This document shows positions 7,974 through 15,944 of a stretch of 64,000 bases of DNA, piece by piece (positions within the stretch are counted from its first letter, which is position 1; each line of letters opens with the position of its first letter). A program made the translations under genes and the position numbers. The notes below the pieces were generated by a model, which was not told where the DNA came from, did no database searches, and worked only from the letters and a program-made list of their open reading frames with translations. Source of the DNA: an uncultured Oscillospiraceae bacterium (GTDB lineage: Bacteria > Bacillota > Clostridia > Oscillospirales > Oscillospiraceae); the NCBI GenBank assembly GCA_947632175.1, contig CANROC010000009.1:79862-143861 (forward strand). Direction: 5' to 3'.

Positions 7974-9747
7974 TGTGCGCGCCTCCTTCCTCCTCCAGCT
8001 TCTGGAGGTCCACCATGTGCTTATAGGCCGGACACGTCTCCAAAAGGTCCGCGTGGGACCCCATGGCCACCAGCTCCCCGTCCTCCAGGTAGATGATCTT
8101 GTCCATCCGCTCGATGGTGGAGATGCGGTGGGCGATGAGGATGGTGGTCCTGCCGGCCCGGGTCTTCTTGAGGTTGTCGAGAATGGTCTTCTCCGTGCCG
8201 GTGTCCACGGCGGAGACGGAGTCGTCCAGGATGAGGATGGGCGCGTCCTTCAAAAGGGCGCGGGCGATGGAGATGCGCTGCTTCTGCCCGCCGGAGACGG
8301 TGACGCCCCGCTCGCCCAGGACCGTCTCATACCCCTCGGTGAACTCCCGGATGTTGCTGTCCACGTCGGAGAGGACGGCGGCGGCGGTGACCTTTTCCAT
8401 GTCCGGCTCGCCGTTTGTGAAGGCGATGTTTTTGGCGATGGTGTCCGAGAAGAGGAAGTTGTCCTGGGGCACGTAGGCGCAGGCGGCGCGCACGTCCCGG
8501 ATGCGCACGTCGTTCACGTCCTGCCCGTCCACGAAGACGGTGCCGTCGGGGACGTTGTAGGTGCGCAGGATGAGGTCCACCAGCGTGGTCTTCCCCGCGC
8601 CGGTGCGGCCCACGAGGCCGATATTCTCCCCCGGCTCGATTTTGAAGGAGAGGTTTTTCAGAACGTCGTACTCCCCGTCGGGATACCGGAAGGTGAGATT
8701 TTTAAACTCGATGCCGCCCTTCACGTCGGGAAGCTCCCGGACGCCGGGGCGGTCCACCACGTCCTGCTTGGCGTCCAGAAGCTCCGAGATGCGCTTCAAG
8801 GACGCCTTGCCGCGGCTGGTCATGTCGATGAGCTCGCTCACCGCCATGATGGGCCAGACGATGGCGTTGAAGTAGCCGATGTACTCAAAAAGCTGTCCCG
8901 CGTTGAAGGCGCCCTTGTGGACGAGGTAACCGCCGTAGCCCAGGACCACGCAGATGACGGACTCCACAAAGAGCGTCACCAGGATATGTAAGAGCACGGA
9001 GGCGCGGGTGAAGTCCACGTTGGCCTTTTCGTTCTCGCGGTTCAGCTCCTTGAAGGCCCAGAGCTCCTTGGCCTCCTTGACAAAGGCCTTGATGACGGCG
9101 ATGCCGGAGAAGGACTCCTGGGAGAAGTCCGAGAGCTTGGAGAAGGCGGCCTGGCGGATGTCCCATTTCTTCTCCATGTAGCGCCCCACCACCGAGGAGA
9201 CGGCGAAGAGGAAGCCCATGGGGATGAGGGCCAGGAGCGTCAGAGTGGGGTCCATGCGGAACATCTTCACGATGGCGAGAATGCCCAGCATGGCGGCGTC
9301 CGCCAGCATGAGAAGGCCGTTGCCGTAGCACTCCTGCACCGTGTCCAGGTCGTTGGTGAAGAGGCTCATGAGGTTGCCCACCTTGTTGACCTGGTAGTAC
9401 TGCTGGGAGAGGTCCTTGCAGTGGTCGAACATGGCGTTGCGGATGTCCGCCTCCACGCGGATGGCGGAGCCGAAGAAGCACACGCGCCACAGGAACCTGC
9501 CGAAGACCATGGAGATGACCACCACCAGCATGGGCAGGCAGATTTTGTCCAGCAGGAAGTCCATGGTGAAATCATACGTCACGCCGTCCACCAGGACCTC
9601 ACCGTCGTTGAGGCCGTTGACCACCATCTGGTAGAGATTGGGCACCACCAGCTGCATGTAGTCCACCACGGCCAGCGCCAAAAACCCCAGCAAGAGGAGG
9701 GCGCCGTATTTCAGGTAATATTTGTTGATGTGCTTACCGAAGATCAT
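7966..9747 (-). CDS. ABC exporter half-transporter, degenerate-site subunit
   Basis: 593 residues starting at ATG 9747 (MIFGKHINKYYLKYG) behind AAGGAG. Six membrane helices, then a nucleotide-binding domain with Walker A 'GRTGAGKTTL', a canonical signature 'VSGGQKQRISIARAL' and Walker B 'ILILDDSVSAVDT', where Asp replaces the catalytic Glu. The partner at 6072 keeps the Glu but has an altered signature. This complementary pattern is the hallmark of heterodimeric exporters with one degenerate ATP site. The gene is first in the operon and overlaps the second by 8 bp. Confidence 0.9.
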   Translation of the reverse strand: MIFGKHINKYYLKYGALLLLGFLALAVVDYMQLVVPNLYQMVVNGLNDGEVLVDGVTYDFTMDFLLDKICLPMLVVVISMVFGRFLWRVCFFGSAIRVEADIRNAMFDHCKDLSQQYYQVNKVGNLMSLFTNDLDTVQECYGNGLLMLADAAMLGILAIVKMFRMDPTLTLLALIPMGFLFAVSSVVGRYMEKKWDIRQAAFSKLSDFSQESFSGIAVIKAFVKEAKELWAFKELNRENEKANVDFTRASVLLHILVTLFVESVICVVLGYGGYLVHKGAFNAGQLFEYIGYFNAIVWPIMAVSELIDMTSRGKASLKRISELLDAKQDVVDRPGVRELPDVKGGIEFKNLTFRYPDGEYDVLKNLSFKIEPGENIGLVGRTGAGKTTLVDLILRTYNVPDGTVFVDGQDVNDVRIRDVRAACAYVPQDNFLFSDTIAKNIAFTNGEPDMEKVTAAAVLSDVDSNIREFTEGYETVLGERGVTVSGGQKQRISIARALLKDAPILILDDSVSAVDTGTEKTILDNLKKTRAGRTTILIAHRISTIERMDKIIYLEDGELVAMGSHADLLETCPAYKHMVDLQKLEEEGGAHNG

Positions 9748-9881
9748 GTCCCGCTCCTTGATGAAATAAACGTTTTCTGTAGTGCAACCCGTATGTTCGC
9801 AAGGAATCTCATTATAGCACACCTATTCCGGCTTTGCCACACTTATTTTCCCATAAAGATTGCGTTTCTTGCGGTTTTTTG

Positions 9882-10622
9882 CTATTTCAGCGCTTGTCTC
9901 AGCTCCTGGGGGACGCCGCGCGGTCCCCGGACGGAGAAGACGCCGTACCGGTCCCGGAGGACAGGCAGGGGAAAAAGGCCGGGATCGTAGCGCTTTTGGA
10001 GCCGGAGGCGCATGAGGGCGTCCATATGCACCCGGCCGTCATCGAACTTACAGGGGATGTCCGCGCGCGTCACGCGGCATTTGTAGAGGATGGCCGAGAC
10101 GGGCGCGCCCACGTACAAATAGACGGTGTCGCCGGTTTTGACGCCCCTCCCCTGCTTCCAGTCGATCTCCTCCGCGCGGTCGAAGGCCGCCTGCACGTCG
10201 TAATAGGCGGGGTTGGCGGGGACGAGCCACGCTTTCGGCGGCCTGCGCTTCTGCGCCGTCTCCCGGGAGGCCGTTGCAAGGAAGCTCTCGTCCAGCCACC
10301 GGGCGATCTCCTCAAGGGGCACCGTACCGTCCAGGAGGATGGAGATCCAATTGCCGCGGCTGATGTGGTACCCCCGGAAAAAGCCCTCCTGCCAGATGAG
10401 GAGGTCGGCTAAAAGCGGGTCGCTCAGCTTCACATTGAGGATGTCCACCGTCTCCTCCCGCGCAAGCCCCAATCTCGGCGCGGGGACGTCCATCACCAGC
10501 GCGAACCACTTCCTGTTGTCCCGGTGCCGGAACGCGGCGTAGCGCGGGTAGCGCTCCCACAGATACTCAGGCGTTACCTTGTACTTCTTTTCAATATAGG
10601 CAAACAGCTCTTCTCTCATCAT
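9882..10622 (-). CDS. MmcQ/YjbR-EVE domain fusion protein
   Basis: 246 residues in two parts. Residues 1-120 match the MmcQ/YjbR fold: 'KWFALVMDVPAPRLGLA', 'ILNVKLSDP' and 'GFFRGYHISRGNWISILLDG'. Residues 130-245 look like an EVE/PUA-type domain: 'KAWLVPANPAYYDVQAAF', 'IDWKQG' and 'GDTVYLYVGAPVSAILYKC'. MmcQ proteins are putative nucleic-acid binders; EVE domains bind modified bases in DNA or RNA. A role in recognising modified nucleic acid is plausible but unproven. It is a single gene, with ATG 10622 (or 10619) behind GGAGCGGGG. Confidence 0.75.
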   Translation of the reverse strand: MMREELFAYIEKKYKVTPEYLWERYPRYAAFRHRDNRKWFALVMDVPAPRLGLAREETVDILNVKLSDPLLADLLIWQEGFFRGYHISRGNWISILLDGTVPLEEIARWLDESFLATASRETAQKRRPPKAWLVPANPAYYDVQAAFDRAEEIDWKQGRGVKTGDTVYLYVGAPVSAILYKCRVTRADIPCKFDDGRVHMDALMRLRLQKRYDPGLFPLPVLRDRYGVFSVRGPRGVPQELRQALK

Positions 10623-10743
10623 TGCCCCGCTCCTCTCCTTTGTTTTCTCAGTATAGCAAAGTCACACTCCGGATGCAAGAGCGGGACTTTCGGAGATTTT
10701 TTTCGATTTTTTGCCTCTGACGTGAGAAAAAAACAAAAAATTC

Positions 10744-10772
10744 TTGACAGTTATGGTTAAAGGCGCTTTTAT
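10744..10772 (+). promoter_or_regulatory. Promoter of the second sigma-factor gene
   Basis: TTGACA at 10744-10749, a 17-bp spacer, and TTTTAT at 10767-10772. The predicted transcript begins about 15 bp before the start codon chosen at 10795, which argues against any of the upstream in-frame starts. Confidence 0.65.
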
Positions 10773-10794
10773 GGGGAAAAGGGAGGGATCGCGT

Positions 10795-11379
10795 ATGCGG
10801 ACGCCGGGGCCAGCGGGCCTTTCCGACGAGAGGATCGTCGAGCTGTACTGGCGCAGGGACGAGGCGGCCATCCGGGAGACGGACAGGAAGTACGGGGCCC
10901 TGCTCACCGGGATCGCGTACCGGTTTCTCCATGACGAGCAGGACGCGGAGGAGTGCCGGAACGACACGTATCTTGGCGCGTGGAACGCCATACCGCCCGC
11001 AAGGCCCGCGGTCCTCCCGGCGTTTCTCACACAGATCATGCGGCGCGTCGCCATCAACCGCTATAAGGAGCGGTCGGCCAAAAAACGGGTACCCTCGGAG
11101 CTCACCGTCTCCATGGAGGAGCTGAGCGCCGTCCTGCGAAGCGGCCAGACGCCGGAGACGTCCCTGGAGGCGGAGGAGCTGGGGCGGCTCATCAGCGGCT
11201 GCGCGCGGGGGCTTCCGGCGCGGCGGCGGTATATTTTTATAGGCCGCTTTTACCTCGCCGAGCCCGTGGAGACCATCGCCGGGGAGCTTTCGATCTCGGT
11301 CCCCACCGTCTATCGGGAGCTCCAGGCCATCAAGCGTGGCCTCAGGGAGTTTCTGGAAAGGAATGATGTCACGCTATGA
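10795..11379 (+). CDS. ECF-type RNA polymerase sigma factor
   Basis: 194 residues. Region 2 is visible as 'HDEQDAEECRNDTYLGAWNA' and region 4 as 'LSISVPTVYRELQAIKRGLR'. ATG 10795 has a GGGAGGG ribosome site at the right distance and lies just after the predicted transcription start. It is related to the sigma factor at 5412 (shared 'AEEC.ND..LG.W.AIPPARP' pattern). The next frame, whose ATG overlaps this stop codon, is a broken remnant of what should be the anti-sigma partner, so this sigma factor may no longer be controlled in the usual way. Confidence 0.85.
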   Translation: MRTPGPAGLSDERIVELYWRRDEAAIRETDRKYGALLTGIAYRFLHDEQDAEECRNDTYLGAWNAIPPARPAVLPAFLTQIMRRVAINRYKERSAKKRVPSELTVSMEELSAVLRSGQTPETSLEAEELGRLISGCARGLPARRRYIFIGRFYLAEPVETIAGELSISVPTVYRELQAIKRGLREFLERNDVTL

Positions 11380-11748
11380 ACGAACAGCTTCTCTTGAACG
11401 CCATGGATTTTCTGGACGGGGCGCTTTTGGAAGAGCATTTCAGACAAAAGTGATGTCCACGCGTTTCACGCCGTGAGCTTTGTCGCCAACATGCCGGAGG
11501 ACCGGTTCGGCGTGGGCATCTATTTCCCGCCCTATCAGGGCATACCCGAGGGCCTGACGGAGGGCGGCGATACCGTCACGGTCAATGGGATCGAAGTCGC
11601 CTATCGGGACCAGTCGGAGGGCTCGGGCTTTCGGTACTGCTTCGCGGCGGAATTTACTTATGGCGGCTGCCGCTATCAGGTCCACGCCATGGGAAACTCG
11701 GACGAGCGCGTCTTTTGGGACGCTCTGGACAGGCTTTTGGGCTTATAG
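11376..11748 (+). pseudogene. Truncated, frameshifted anti-sigma-like gene
   Basis: An ATG overlapping the sigma-factor stop (ATGA) opens a frame reading MNEQLLLNAMDFLDGALLEE that ends at TGA 11451-11453 after 25 residues. A second frame then reads through to 11748, giving about 95 residues ('FGVGIYFPPYQGIPEG', 'YGGCRYQVHAMGNSDERVFW') like the C-terminal end of an extracytoplasmic DUF4367-type domain. The membrane span and about 100 residues expected between the two are missing. This is best read as an internal deletion with a frameshift. Independent expression of the 91-residue piece (GTG 11473) is possible but has no good ribosome site. Confidence 0.6.
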
Positions 11749-11900
11749 AGAAATGCAGGAGCAGCCACGCTGCAGAACTGGCGGAATATGAGAAAGCAAA
11801 AAAGAAGCCGGGGTAGGAGCATTTTCCCACCCCAGCTCTCCTTTAAGATGCGACTTTCCTGATAACGAACCCAGAACGCTTCATTATTCAGGAGGTGCCC

Positions 11901-13397
11901 TTAATAATTCACGAAGCCGACGACAGACACCACATCATAGGAACTGCCATTCATCACACAAACGTAGTAGGTACCACGAGTAGTGATGGAAAAATCATGA
12001 TTCACGGATCCACTAGCGGCAGTCACATAGCGGAAGGTACCGCTAGGGTCAACAATACCGATCCACACAGCGGAAGACGCAGGCGACACAGATACATTAA
12101 TGTTTATTTTTTGTCCCGCTTCCATGCTGCAAGCTTCTGTGGCAATACTGATAGACCCTTTGTCGACATCCCAGGCAATGGTTTTCATGGCTCTAGCTTT
12201 GCCGCCCAAATCCATAGAAATCGCCGTAGAGAGATCAATGGTGGCGGTATATTCCGTCATCTGATCAATGGTGGCGGTATATTCCGTCATCTGATCAATG
12301 GTGACTATATCGGTATCTTTTTCCTCACATTTATACTCTTTGATGGCATTATCCTGCCCATCGCTAAAGCTAAGCGCGAGATCATCGGAAGTTTTGTCGG
12401 TGTCAACAGTTGCCGCGAACGCTGAAGTTGTGAGGCAACCCACGACAAGGGCGAGGGCAAGCACCAGCCCCAGCAGAGAGTGGAAGTTTTTGTTGGGTTT
12501 CATCATAATAGATATTCTCCTTTTGAGTTTGTATCGGCACGTGGTAAAAGAAACATACAGCTTCGATCCGACATACCGAGAGGTGGAAGCGTAGTTGATT
12601 AGGAGGTAACCATACTCTTTTCGCTGCTCATAATCGAGGAAACTGACAATTTCCTCGTCGCAGGAGGTCTCCAGCCAGTACGCAAAATCCTGGTTCAGCA
12701 GATAAACAATGGGGTTAAACCAGTGGATACATTGGATCATGTTTATCAGGAGTTTCTTCCACAGGTCCCCACGCCGGAAGTGCGTTAACTCATGGGCAAG
12801 GATAAAACGGGCATCACTGTCTGGCAAGTTCTCTGACGGTAATAAAATCGTTGGGCGGAAGAATCCAATCAGCATGGGACTTTGAACCACGGGAGATGTC
12901 AGAAGCCGAATCTCACCGGTGACACCTACAAGGCGGGCGCTTTCCAGTGCAATCTGCTGAAAGCGGCCATTCAAATCGTTGCTCGCCTGCTCGATTAGGC
13001 GGCGGTAACGCAGGAGCCGCCAGATATTCCAGAAGATAAGGCTGGCGGCCACCAGAAGCCACACGGCTGCGATCCACTCGACCGTCAGTCCCCAATCAAA
13101 GCCGCCATTTATATGCCCAATTTGCGTGAGCTGTTTAGCGGTAATGACAGAGGTGGATGGGATATAAATCGACTCCGTGTTGCCATTGGCTGCGATAATG
13201 GAGGGGTGAACGGGGACTAGTGCCCACAGCTTATGGAGCGGCAAAACAAAGAGTAGGGAAATGGCTGTTATACTGCGGTACTGCCAGTTCTGGCTGAGGC
13301 GCTTCCTGCCGGCCACTAACAACAGTTTCATCAGCACATACGTCGTGCTTCCCGTGATGCTGAGCAGGGCAGTAGTCAAAAACAAATTGACAGCCAT
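11901..13397 (-). CDS. BlaR1-like M56 family membrane metallopeptidase with non-standard sensor domain
   Basis: 498 residues. About four membrane helices (near 5-30, 35-58, 100-125, 305-325) frame a cytoplasmic zinc protease with 'ILAHELTHFRRGDLWKK' (HExxH) and a downstream 'ETSCDEEIV' supplying the third ligand. In BlaR1/MecR1 a penicillin-binding domain would follow; here the extracellular C-terminus of about 175 residues has a duplicated 'TIDQMTEYTA' and a beta-rich end ('VWIGIVDPSGTFRYVTAASG'). A role as a signalling protease that inactivates the BlaI-type repressor is inferred. ATG 13397 sits one base past the blaI stop behind GAGG; an ATG at 13409 is also in frame. Confidence 0.8.
   Translation of the reverse strand: MAVNLFLTTALLSITGSTTYVLMKLLLVAGRKRLSQNWQYRSITAISLLFVLPLHKLWALVPVHPSIIAANGNTESIYIPSTSVITAKQLTQIGHINGGFDWGLTVEWIAAVWLLVAASLIFWNIWRLLRYRRLIEQASNDLNGRFQQIALESARLVGVTGEIRLLTSPVVQSPMLIGFFRPTILLPSENLPDSDARFILAHELTHFRRGDLWKKLLINMIQCIHWFNPIVYLLNQDFAYWLETSCDEEIVSFLDYEQRKEYGYLLINYASTSRYVGSKLYVSFTTCRYKLKRRISIMMKPNKNFHSLLGLVLALALVVGCLTTSAFAATVDTDKTSDDLALSFSDGQDNAIKEYKCEEKDTDIVTIDQMTEYTATIDQMTEYTATIDLSTAISMDLGGKARAMKTIAWDVDKGSISIATEACSMEAGQKININVSVSPASSAVWIGIVDPSGTFRYVTAASGSVNHDFSITTRGTYYVCVMNGSSYDVVSVVGFVNY
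12233..12300. repeat. 30-bp tandem repeat inside the M56 gene
   Basis: Two identical 30-bp units (12241-12270 and 12271-12300) plus an 8-bp partial unit before them. The length keeps frame and encodes the duplicated TIDQMTEYTA segment, so the copy number can change without breaking the protein. Confidence 0.9.
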
Positions 13398-13398
13398 C

Positions 13399-13779
13399 TT
13401 ACGCCTCATTATCCAGCCACGCCTTTAGCTCCTTGCGGTCCTCGTCTGAGAGAGGAGTATCTCCACAGAGCGCAATGAAGAACTTTGTCACCGAACCATT
13501 ACACATGGCTTCTAGCATCTCCTGGGCGATGCTCTGCATATACGCTGCTTTCGTCCGGATCGGGTGATAGTAGGGCACTCGGCCCCTGCGAACAGATTCC
13601 ACCAGGCCTTTCTGGCTGAGCCGGGACAAAAACGTGGCCAGCGTTGAAGCCTTCCAAGCCTTCCCGTGGTACTGGGCGAAATAGGCATTCAGATCCGCCG
13701 CAGACATAGGCGTCTCCGATTTCCACAACACCTCCATAATCTCAGATTCTGTGTTACTCATTTTTTTGGATCGATCCAT
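13399..13779 (-). CDS. blaI: BlaI/MecI/CopY family repressor
   Basis: 126 residues from ATG 13779, preceded by AAAGGTGAT. N-terminal winged helix ('EIMEVLWKSETPMSAADLNA', then 'KASTLATFLSRLSQKGLVES' and 'PYYHP') followed by the C-terminal dimerisation helix with the usual cleavage region around 'MCNGSVTKFF'. It represses its own operon and is normally inactivated by proteolysis triggered by the partner M56 protein, whose gene follows directly. No beta-lactamase gene is near, so the regulated target may be elsewhere or unrelated to beta-lactams. Two dyads flank its promoter. Confidence 0.85.
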   Translation of the reverse strand: MDRSKKMSNTESEIMEVLWKSETPMSAADLNAYFAQYHGKAWKASTLATFLSRLSQKGLVESVRRGRVPYYHPIRTKAAYMQSIAQEMLEAMCNGSVTKFFIALCGDTPLSDEDRKELKAWLDNEA

Positions 13780-13822
13780 AACAGTTATCACCTTTCCCAG
13801 TGCGTCCACTGTGAATAGCCTG

Positions 13823-13851
13823 ATTTTACTACAGCATCATAGAAATGTCAA
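13823..13851 (-). promoter_or_regulatory. Promoter of the blaI operon
   Basis: On the minus strand, TTGACA (13846-13851) and TAAAAT (13823-13828) are 17 bp apart, reading into blaI. Confidence 0.75.
13829..13842. promoter_or_regulatory. BlaI-type operator 1
   Basis: CTACAGCATCATAG is an imperfect dyad with CTA/TAG ends. It lies wholly inside the promoter spacer, next to the -10 box, so a bound repressor would block polymerase. Confidence 0.5.
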
Positions 13852-13859
13852 GTGTTTTT

Positions 13860-13873
13860 CTACGACAATGTAG
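13860..13873. promoter_or_regulatory. BlaI-type operator 2
   Basis: CTACGACAATGTAG has CTAC/GTAG arms around a 6-bp centre (TCTAC/GTAGA when one base is added each side). It lies just upstream of the -35 box and resembles the TAC/GTA operators of BlaI/MecI repressors. Confidence 0.55.
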
Positions 13874-13976
13874 AAGAAAACGCACAACAATTTGCACAGA
13901 CCGTTGTCGTTTGCCGTCCCAATCAACGAATTACCTGCGTGGTTGCTGCTCCATGCCCTAAGGAAAGGAGCGCATT

Positions 13977-14366
13977 ATGAAAAAGAAAATCGCTATGCTG
14001 TCGGTGTCCGCCGTCACGCCGATTTTGGAGGCCCTGCCCTACGGGGCTGTCTGCAATTTTGGTACGGACTGTGGCGGGAGTATCCGCAGGACCTATTCCT
14101 ATTTCGATCTGACCCCCTTCGGCTACGCCAACTTCGCGCCGCTCATCACGGCGGCGCTGTCCTGCGCGGTCTGCCTATTATGCCTTGTGCGGATTTGGAA
14201 GGACGCCCCGGCGCTGAGGAGAGCCGTTGCCGTCCTCGCCACCCTTGCGGCCGTCACGTCCCTGCTCCCCCTGGCCCTCGGTCTTGCCTATATGACCGCC
14301 GTAAGCTTTCTCGTCACCGCGTCCATCCTCGTCCTCCTCGTCCTCGCCCTCGCAAAACCCCGTTGA
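13977..14366 (+). CDS. Small polytopic membrane protein, unknown function
   Basis: 129 residues with four predicted membrane segments: about 5-25, 53-72 ('APLITAALSCAVCLLCLV'), 82-103 and 106-126. The first loop carries two cysteines (CNFGTDCGG) that could form a disulfide outside the cell. ATG 13977 follows a very good GGAAAGGAG site. No family recognised. It stands alone between blaI (divergent) and the cobalamin riboswitch. Confidence 0.7.
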   Translation: MKKKIAMLSVSAVTPILEALPYGAVCNFGTDCGGSIRRTYSYFDLTPFGYANFAPLITAALSCAVCLLCLVRIWKDAPALRRAVAVLATLAAVTSLLPLALGLAYMTAVSFLVTASILVLLVLALAKPR

Positions 14367-14424
14367 CAAGCTCCGGCGGGGCGTGGTATAATCCCGGGTG
14401 AAAAGTGAATATCGGGACCGCGGT

Positions 14425-14560
14425 TCGAAAGGTTGTTTACTGAATAGATCAAACGGGGAAGCCGGTTCGAATCCGGCGCAACTGCCATTACTGTAACTGA
14501 CGCGCCCGCTCTATGGGCGTGTCTCAAGTCAGAATACCGGCCCGGTTCTTTGTCGCGATG
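14425..14560 (+). promoter_or_regulatory. Cobalamin (adenosylcobalamin) riboswitch
   Basis: The leader carries the conserved core of cobalamin riboswitches: AACGGGGAA, then GCCGGTTCGAATCCGGC, GCGCAACTGCC, a CTGTAACTGA stretch, a variable stem (gcgcccgctctatgggcgt) and finally AAGTCAGAATACCGGCC (14526-14542). It lies directly upstream of a corrinoid ABC importer and cob genes. Bound cobalamin should favour the terminators at 14610-14691 and shut off the operon. Confidence 0.92.
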
Positions 14561-14609
14561 CTTTCTGGGTAAAAGAGAAGTGCAGCGTTTGCCTTTGCCA
14601 TTTGCAAGG

Positions 14610-14628
14610 GAGCGGTGCGCTCTTTTTT
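14610..14628 (+). terminator. Riboswitch expression-platform hairpin 1
   Basis: GAGCG-gtg-CGCTC followed by six T, 60 bases downstream of the riboswitch core. Short but well placed for transcription termination. Confidence 0.5.
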
Positions 14629-14654
14629 GCCCGTTTGGCAGGGGCTTGTATGCT

Positions 14655-14691
14655 GCACATTTTTTGCGTTGAGCGGAAAATGTGCTTTTTT
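14655..14691 (+). terminator. Riboswitch expression-platform terminator 2
   Basis: GCACATTTT and AAAATGTGC form a 9-bp stem around a 13-base loop, followed by six T. It lies between the cobalamin riboswitch and the first start codon of the operon. Confidence 0.65.
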
Positions 14692-14744
14692 CTTGCCGGA
14701 AAGGACGCGTGGAATAATATTTGTCCATGAAGGAGAAAAAACAC

Positions 14745-15944
14745 ATGAAACGAAAAGTCCTGTCCCTGCTTCTGGCCGCCCTGGTGCTCCTGGCGCTTCT
14801 CGCCGCCTGCGGCGAAACGCCCGCCGGCCCCACCGAAACGCCCGCTCCGTCCGAAAGCGCCCCGGCCACCGATCCCCCGGAGAGCGTCCCGGCCACCGAG
14901 GCGGAAAGCTTTGACGGCCGGTGGGTCTTCGACCACGCCGTGGAGCTTGCCTACGCCAAGCGCTTCACCATCGACGTCTACAAGGGCGGCTATCAGCTCG
15001 CCGCCACCGACGACGGGACGAAGCTCCTCATCGTGCCGGAGGGCATGAGCGTCCCGGCGGAGGCGCCGGAGGACGCCATTGTCATCCGGCAGCCTCTGGG
15101 AAATCTTCTGGTGGCCTCCACGCCGGTGACGTCGCTTATCAACGCCTGCGGGGCGCTGGACGCCGTCGCCCTCACCACCACGGACCGGGACGACTGGTAC
15201 ATTGATGAAGTGAAAGCCGCCATGGACGCAGGGAAAATCGCCTTCCTCGGGTCCTCCAAGGAGCCGGACTATGAGCTCCTGGCGGCCTCGGGGAGCAAGC
15301 TTGCCATCTATAACGCCATGCTCACCGAGGATGTGGCGGCGCAGTTCGATACCCTCGGCATCGACGTGCTTCTGGACCTCTCCTCCCAGGAGGAGCACCC
15401 CCTGGGACGGGTGGAGTGGGTCAAGCTCTACGGGGCCATGCTCGGGAAGGACGAGGAGGCCCGGGCCGTCTTTGACGCCCAGGCGGCTTACATCGACGAG
15501 CTTGCCGCAAAGGAGAAGACCGGCAAGAGCGTGGCGATCTTCTACATCACCTCCTCCGGCACTCTCAGCACTAGGAACGCCGGGGACTACATGGCGAGGA
15601 TGGTGGAGCAGGCCGGTGGGGAGTACGCGCTCAGTGACGTGGGCGTGGGCCAGTCCGGCACGGCGAAGCTGGAGTATGAGGCCTTTTACGACAAGGCCAA
15701 GGACGCGGACTACGTCGTCTACATCTGGTCCATGGGCGGCCGGCCGGAGACGCTCTCGGACTTCCTGGCGCGGGCCGACATCCTCTCGGAGCTCAAGGCC
15801 GTGAAGGAGGGGAACGTCTGGTGCACGACTCCCGATTATTTCCAGATCCAGGACACCATCGGCGTCATGGTGAACGACCTCCGGCTGATGATGGAGGCAG
15901 GGCCGGACGTCCATGAGCTTACGTATTTATGGCGGCTCCGGTGA
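14745..15944 (+). CDS. btuF: Corrinoid ABC transporter substrate-binding lipoprotein
   Basis: 399 residues. ATG 14745 behind AAGGAG gives a lipoprotein signal ending LLAAC (Cys 21). After a Pro/Thr/Ser-rich linker comes a two-lobe TroA/FecB-type fold with 'VASTPVTSLINACGALD' and 'VLLDLSSQEEHPLGRVEW' in the first lobe and 'SVAIFYITSSGTLSTR' in the second. The family binds iron-siderophores or cobalamin; the riboswitch and the following cob genes indicate corrinoids. It overlaps the permease gene by 16 bp. Confidence 0.88.
   Translation: MKRKVLSLLLAALVLLALLAACGETPAGPTETPAPSESAPATDPPESVPATEAESFDGRWVFDHAVELAYAKRFTIDVYKGGYQLAATDDGTKLLIVPEGMSVPAEAPEDAIVIRQPLGNLLVASTPVTSLINACGALDAVALTTTDRDDWYIDEVKAAMDAGKIAFLGSSKEPDYELLAASGSKLAIYNAMLTEDVAAQFDTLGIDVLLDLSSQEEHPLGRVEWVKLYGAMLGKDEEARAVFDAQAAYIDELAAKEKTGKSVAIFYITSSGTLSTRNAGDYMARMVEQAGGEYALSDVGVGQSGTAKLEYEAFYDKAKDADYVVYIWSMGGRPETLSDFLARADILSELKAVKEGNVWCTTPDYFQIQDTIGVMVNDLRLMMEAGPDVHELTYLWRLR

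Noticed and set aside
12241..12300. Short direct repeats as a CRISPR array
   Set aside because: Units are adjacent without spacers, lie in a coding frame, and no cas gene is present.
14465..14477. GGTTCGAATCC resembles a tRNA T-loop
   Set aside because: It is part of the cobalamin riboswitch core and is explained by it.
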